DNA from: Spartobacteria bacterium
GTDB taxonomy: Bacteria > Verrucomicrobiota > Verrucomicrobiia > Chthoniobacterales > Terrimicrobiaceae
DNA length: 15,401 nt
Direction of reading: 5' to 3'
Assembly: GCA_947487745.1 (NCBI GenBank)
Contig: CANKXQ010000010.1
Span: 1 to 15,401, forward strand
Each line of letters opens with the position of its first letter. Position 1 is the first letter of the stretch. Below are positions 12,883-15,401 of this stretch, piece by piece. The notes beneath the pieces were generated by a model. The model worked only from the letters and a program-made list of their open reading frames with translations. It was not told the origin of the DNA and made no database searches. Position numbers and translations under genes: made by a program.

Positions 12883-14358
12883 ATGAACAAGCCTTCCCTC
12901 TTCCGCACGGTTGATGGCCGCAATTGCTTTGTGACCTTTGCTTTGGTTAGCTCCCTCTTCCTCTTGTGGGGCTTCTGCAATGGCATGATCGATGTCATGG
13001 ACAAGCATTTTCAGGAGGAGTTGCACCTTACTTTGGCCCAGTCCGCCTGGGTTCAGTTTGCCCACTATCTCGGTTATTTTCTCATGGCCCTGCCAGCCGG
13101 TTGGTTGGCGACGAAACTTGGCTATCGTGGCGGCATCATTGCCGGACTTCTCATGGTGGCCGTGGGAGGTTTGTGGTTTATTCCAGCGACCCAGATTGCC
13201 CAGTTCTGGGCATTCCTGCTCGGTGTCTGTTTGATCGCTGCGGGCCTCACTTTTTTGGAAGCGGTGGCGAATCCCTACACCACGGTTCTGGGAGCGCCCG
13301 ACTTCGCTGCCACGCGGATCAATCTCGCTGCTGCCTGTAACGGGATAGGATGGATTTTCGGCCCGATCGCCGGAGCGATGTTCTTTTATTCCACCGACGC
13401 GAGTGGCAAGAGCACCGGCGCGGAAACCCTTTGGATGCCATATGCGGGTGTGGCAGTCGTTGTGCTTTTGATGGTGTTGGTTTTTGCCAAGGCTCCCATG
13501 CCGGATCTCAAATCCGGGGAAACCTTGCCTGTCGAAGCAGCCGGAATTCCCAGCAGCCCCATCTCCACTCACAGTATGGCAGGATTTCTTCTCTGGCTGA
13601 ATCTCGCAGTCCTATCTGTTTCCCTCGGTATGATTGCTTGCGCCATTGCCACCATTTTTTCAGAGGCCCTTTTTCTTCCGGTTCTCTCGGGAACAACAGC
13701 GCTCTTTCTCCTTGTTTTCTCGCTTGTCCTGATTTTCCAGCGAAAAAATATGCGCCCCGAATCGATCTGGTCGCGCCCTCATTTTTCCGGCGCTACGCTG
13801 GCTCAGTTTTTCTATGTGGCCGCGCAGTCGGGTATCTTCGCCTACTTCATCAACTACATGACGACCCAGCCTCCCGTTCCGGTGGGTAACGCCACAGCCT
13901 CCACTCTGGCCTCGCTCGGCTTCGGCTGCTTCCTTGCCGGTCGAGTAATCGGCGCAGGTGTCGTGAAAAAGTTTTCCGCCCACACGGTCCTCGGAGTTTA
14001 CGGCGCGGTGAATGTTCTGCTCTGCGCCTGCGTGATGCTGCGCCTCGGCTGGGCGTCCACCGTGTGCGTGTTCCTTGCGTATTTTTTCATGTCAATCATG
14101 TTCCCCACCATCTTCGCGCTGGGCATTTCCGGGCTGGGTGATGGTGCAAAAAAAGCCGCCTCCTTCCTCGTCATGGCGATCATGGGCGGGGCAATCATGC
14201 CAAAGCTCATGGGACACATTGCCGACATCTCGAATGTTTCCGTGAGCTTTGTCGTTCCGCTTTTCTGTTTCCTCTGCGTGGCGGTCTACGGGTTTTTCTG
14301 GAGCAAACTCGGCGGTTCGCCTACATCGACAGCTTTCCTTCCGCAAACGAAGACATAA
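12883..14358 (+). CDS. fucP: L-fucose:H+ symporter (FucP family, MFS)
   Basis: FucP imports L-fucose (and related sugars) with protons across the inner membrane. The 491-aa protein has twelve predicted helices. Key acidic residues of E. coli FucP (D46 and E135) have counterparts at D37 (GFCNGMIDVM) and E126 (GLTFLEAVANP), with identical spacing of 89 residues. ALPAGWLATKLGYRGGIIAGL after helix 2 and PYTTVLGAPDFAATRINLA are family-typical. It is about fifty residues longer than E. coli FucP, partly through a longer central loop (about 220-235) and C-terminal tail. ATG 12883 is chosen over an upstream TTG that would add nine unlikely residues. There is no Shine-Dalgarno. It is followed after 3 nt by an aldolase gene and then fucI, which supports the fucose assignment; other 6-deoxyhexoses are possible. 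Confidence 0.88.
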   Translation: MNKPSLFRTVDGRNCFVTFALVSSLFLLWGFCNGMIDVMDKHFQEELHLTLAQSAWVQFAHYLGYFLMALPAGWLATKLGYRGGIIAGLLMVAVGGLWFIPATQIAQFWAFLLGVCLIAAGLTFLEAVANPYTTVLGAPDFAATRINLAAACNGIGWIFGPIAGAMFFYSTDASGKSTGAETLWMPYAGVAVVVLLMVLVFAKAPMPDLKSGETLPVEAAGIPSSPISTHSMAGFLLWLNLAVLSVSLGMIACAIATIFSEALFLPVLSGTTALFLLVFSLVLIFQRKNMRPESIWSRPHFSGATLAQFFYVAAQSGIFAYFINYMTTQPPVPVGNATASTLASLGFGCFLAGRVIGAGVVKKFSAHTVLGVYGAVNVLLCACVMLRLGWASTVCVFLAYFFMSIMFPTIFALGISGLGDGAKKAASFLVMAIMGGAIMPKLMGHIADISNVSVSFVVPLFCFLCVAVYGFFWSKLGGSPTSTAFLPQTKT

Positions 14359-14361
14359 AAA

Positions 14362-15120
14362 ATGCAAAAAACCCTCGATAGCCTCATCAAAATCTCACGC
14401 GAAATCGGCAAGGAGGAGCGCCGCTTGGCGATCCTCGGCGAAGGCAATACCAGTGCCGATCTTGGCGATGGAACATTTCTCGTGAAGGCATCCGGCTCCA
14501 GCCTTTCCACGCTGGACGAAAACGGCCTCACCCGCGTTCGCATGGAAACCGCCCTTGCGGCTCTTGATGATTCCGCACTCAACGACTCCGGCGTGCGAAC
14601 CGTTCTGGAGGCCTCACGGGTTGATCCAGCATCCAAGCTCCCGTCGGTGGAAACCTTCATGCACGCCATCTGCCTCTCGGAAGGCGGCGCGAAGTGGGTT
14701 GGTCACTGCCACGCCGAGTCCGTGCTTTCCATCCTGGCATCCACCCACGGAGCGGCTCCTTTCCTTAAACACATCTTCCCCGATGCCATCGTCGTCTGTG
14801 GGCGTCACCTCGCCGTCGTGCCATACATCGATCCCGGTTTGGAACTCGCCCGCAGTGTCCGCGCCTCCCTGCGCCAGCACATGGCAACACACGGCGCAGC
14901 GCCCAAGGTCATTCTCCTTGAAAACCACGGTCCCGTGGCTCTCGGCGCCAGCGACATCGAGGTTTTCAATATCCTCCTCATGCTCGACAAATGGGCGCGC
15001 ATCCTTTGCACCACGCTCGCCATGGGCGGTCCACGCTTCCTGCCGCAAACCGTCAGCGACCGCATAGACAGTCGCCCCGATGAACACTACCGCCGCGCCC
15101 AAATCGCTAAAACCGCCTAA
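14362..15120 (+). CDS. Class II aldolase/adducin family protein, probable L-fuculose-1-phosphate aldolase
   Basis: The zinc-dependent class II aldolases split L-fuculose- or L-rhamnulose-1-phosphate into dihydroxyacetone phosphate and lactaldehyde. The 252-aa protein has the phosphate-binding GEGNTSADL near residue 26, VKASGSSLSTL, an acidic residue E97 in SVETFMH at the place of the FucA catalytic glutamate, and zinc ligands H115 and H117 (GHCHAES) and H189 (ENHGPVAL). It is about 35 residues longer than E. coli FucA. Sitting 3 nt after fucP and 35 nt before fucI makes the fuculose phosphate aldolase role likely. The family also includes epimerases and decarboxylases, so the substrate is inferred from context. 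Confidence 0.85.
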   Translation: MQKTLDSLIKISREIGKEERRLAILGEGNTSADLGDGTFLVKASGSSLSTLDENGLTRVRMETALAALDDSALNDSGVRTVLEASRVDPASKLPSVETFMHAICLSEGGAKWVGHCHAESVLSILASTHGAAPFLKHIFPDAIVVCGRHLAVVPYIDPGLELARSVRASLRQHMATHGAAPKVILLENHGPVALGASDIEVFNILLMLDKWARILCTTLAMGGPRFLPQTVSDRIDSRPDEHYRRAQIAKTA

Positions 15121-15121
15121 A

Positions 15122-15142
15122 AAAACTTAAAACTTAAAACTT
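15122..15142 (+). repeat. Three tandem copies of AAAACTT between the aldolase gene and fucI
   Basis: Three perfect 7-nt units fill 21 of the 35 nt between the aldolase stop and the fucI ATG. The A/T-rich stretch contrasts with the GC-rich genes around it. It contains no Shine-Dalgarno, but it could act as an unstructured translation-enhancing leader or be a slippage-prone tract. Confidence 0.8.
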
Positions 15143-15155
15143 AGAAACTCCACTT

Positions 15156-15401
15156 ATGACCAACCTCCCTAAAATCGGCATCCGTCCGACCATTGATGGC
15201 CGCCTCGGCGGCGTTCGCGAATCCCTCGAAAAACAAACCATGGCCATGGCCAAGAACACGGCCGCGCTGCTCTCCTCCAAACTTCGCCACCCGACCGGCG
15301 AAGCCGTCGAGTGTGTGATTGCCGATACCTGCATCGGCGGCATCCGCGAAGCATCTGCGTGTGCCGACAAGTTCCGCCGCGAGTATGTGGGCGTCTCCCT
15401 C
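15156..15401 (+). CDS. fucI: L-fucose isomerase, 5' part (continues past the window)
   Basis: FucI converts L-fucose to L-fuculose, the first catabolic step, in the cytosol. The 82 codons present align with the N-terminus of E. coli FucI almost without gaps: [70 protein letters not shown]. Active-site residues lie in the missing remainder. The ATG at 15156 matches the family start. It forms an operon with fucP and the aldolase. A fuculokinase, needed between isomerase and aldolase, is not in the window and may follow downstream. Confidence 0.95.
   Translation, partial: MTNLPKIGIRPTIDGRLGGVRESLEKQTMAMAKNTAALLSSKLRHPTGEAVECVIADTCIGGIREASACADKFRREYVGVSL

Noticed and set aside
12772..13572. Minus-strand ORF of 266 codons opposite fucP
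   Set aside because: Antisense to an unambiguous FucP; low-complexity charged translation.

Overview
The window looks like a chromosomal segment of a Gram-negative bacterium of moderate to high GC, most likely a member of the Verrucomicrobiota/PVC group. This is an inference from three things: the gene mix (fucose catabolism, a secreted SUMF1-type protein, menaquinone genes, dnaN away from dnaA), the near absence of Shine-Dalgarno sequences, and very short putative leaders. No rRNA, tRNA or CRISPR array was seen.

Layout. (1) 1-3546, minus strand: a secreted SUMF1/FGE-fold protein running off the left edge, then a two-gene operon of unknown function (a small single-pass membrane protein coupled by an ATGA overlap to a 691-aa secreted coiled-coil and helical-repeat protein). 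(2) 3635-4597, plus: a lone DppB-type ABC permease, divergent from that operon. (3) 4647-8677, plus: a tightly coupled menB-menA-menC-menE cluster for menaquinone synthesis; menF, menD and menH are not in the window. (4) 8690-9142: a small putative lipoprotein. (5) 9200-11202: dnaN coupled by a GTGA overlap to a ROK sugar kinase. (6) 11206-11583, minus: a small multi-pass membrane protein. (7) About 11590-12032: the 3' remnant of a group II intron, with a frameshifted maturase C-terminus and well-preserved domains V and VI. (8) 12131-12706, minus: an exported cyclophilin with a strong terminator. (9) 12883 to the right edge, plus: fucP, a class II aldolase (fucA-like) and the 5' end of fucI, an L-fucose uptake and catabolism operon.

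Three observations stand out. First, seven genes that begin transcription units carry a TTGnnn-(17/18)-TAnnnn element ending only 5-15 nt before the start codon, which suggests leaderless or nearly leaderless mRNAs. Second, the group II intron remnant lacks its 5' part and has two compensating frameshifts, yet keeps a foldable domain V/VI with a bulged branch-point A. Third, in the cyclophilin gene the family motif GYYNGI is present in the wrong reading frame for seven codons, the mark of a compensating indel pair (or of sequence errors).

No clearly new multi-gene system was identified. The least explained block is the 130-aa/691-aa operon.
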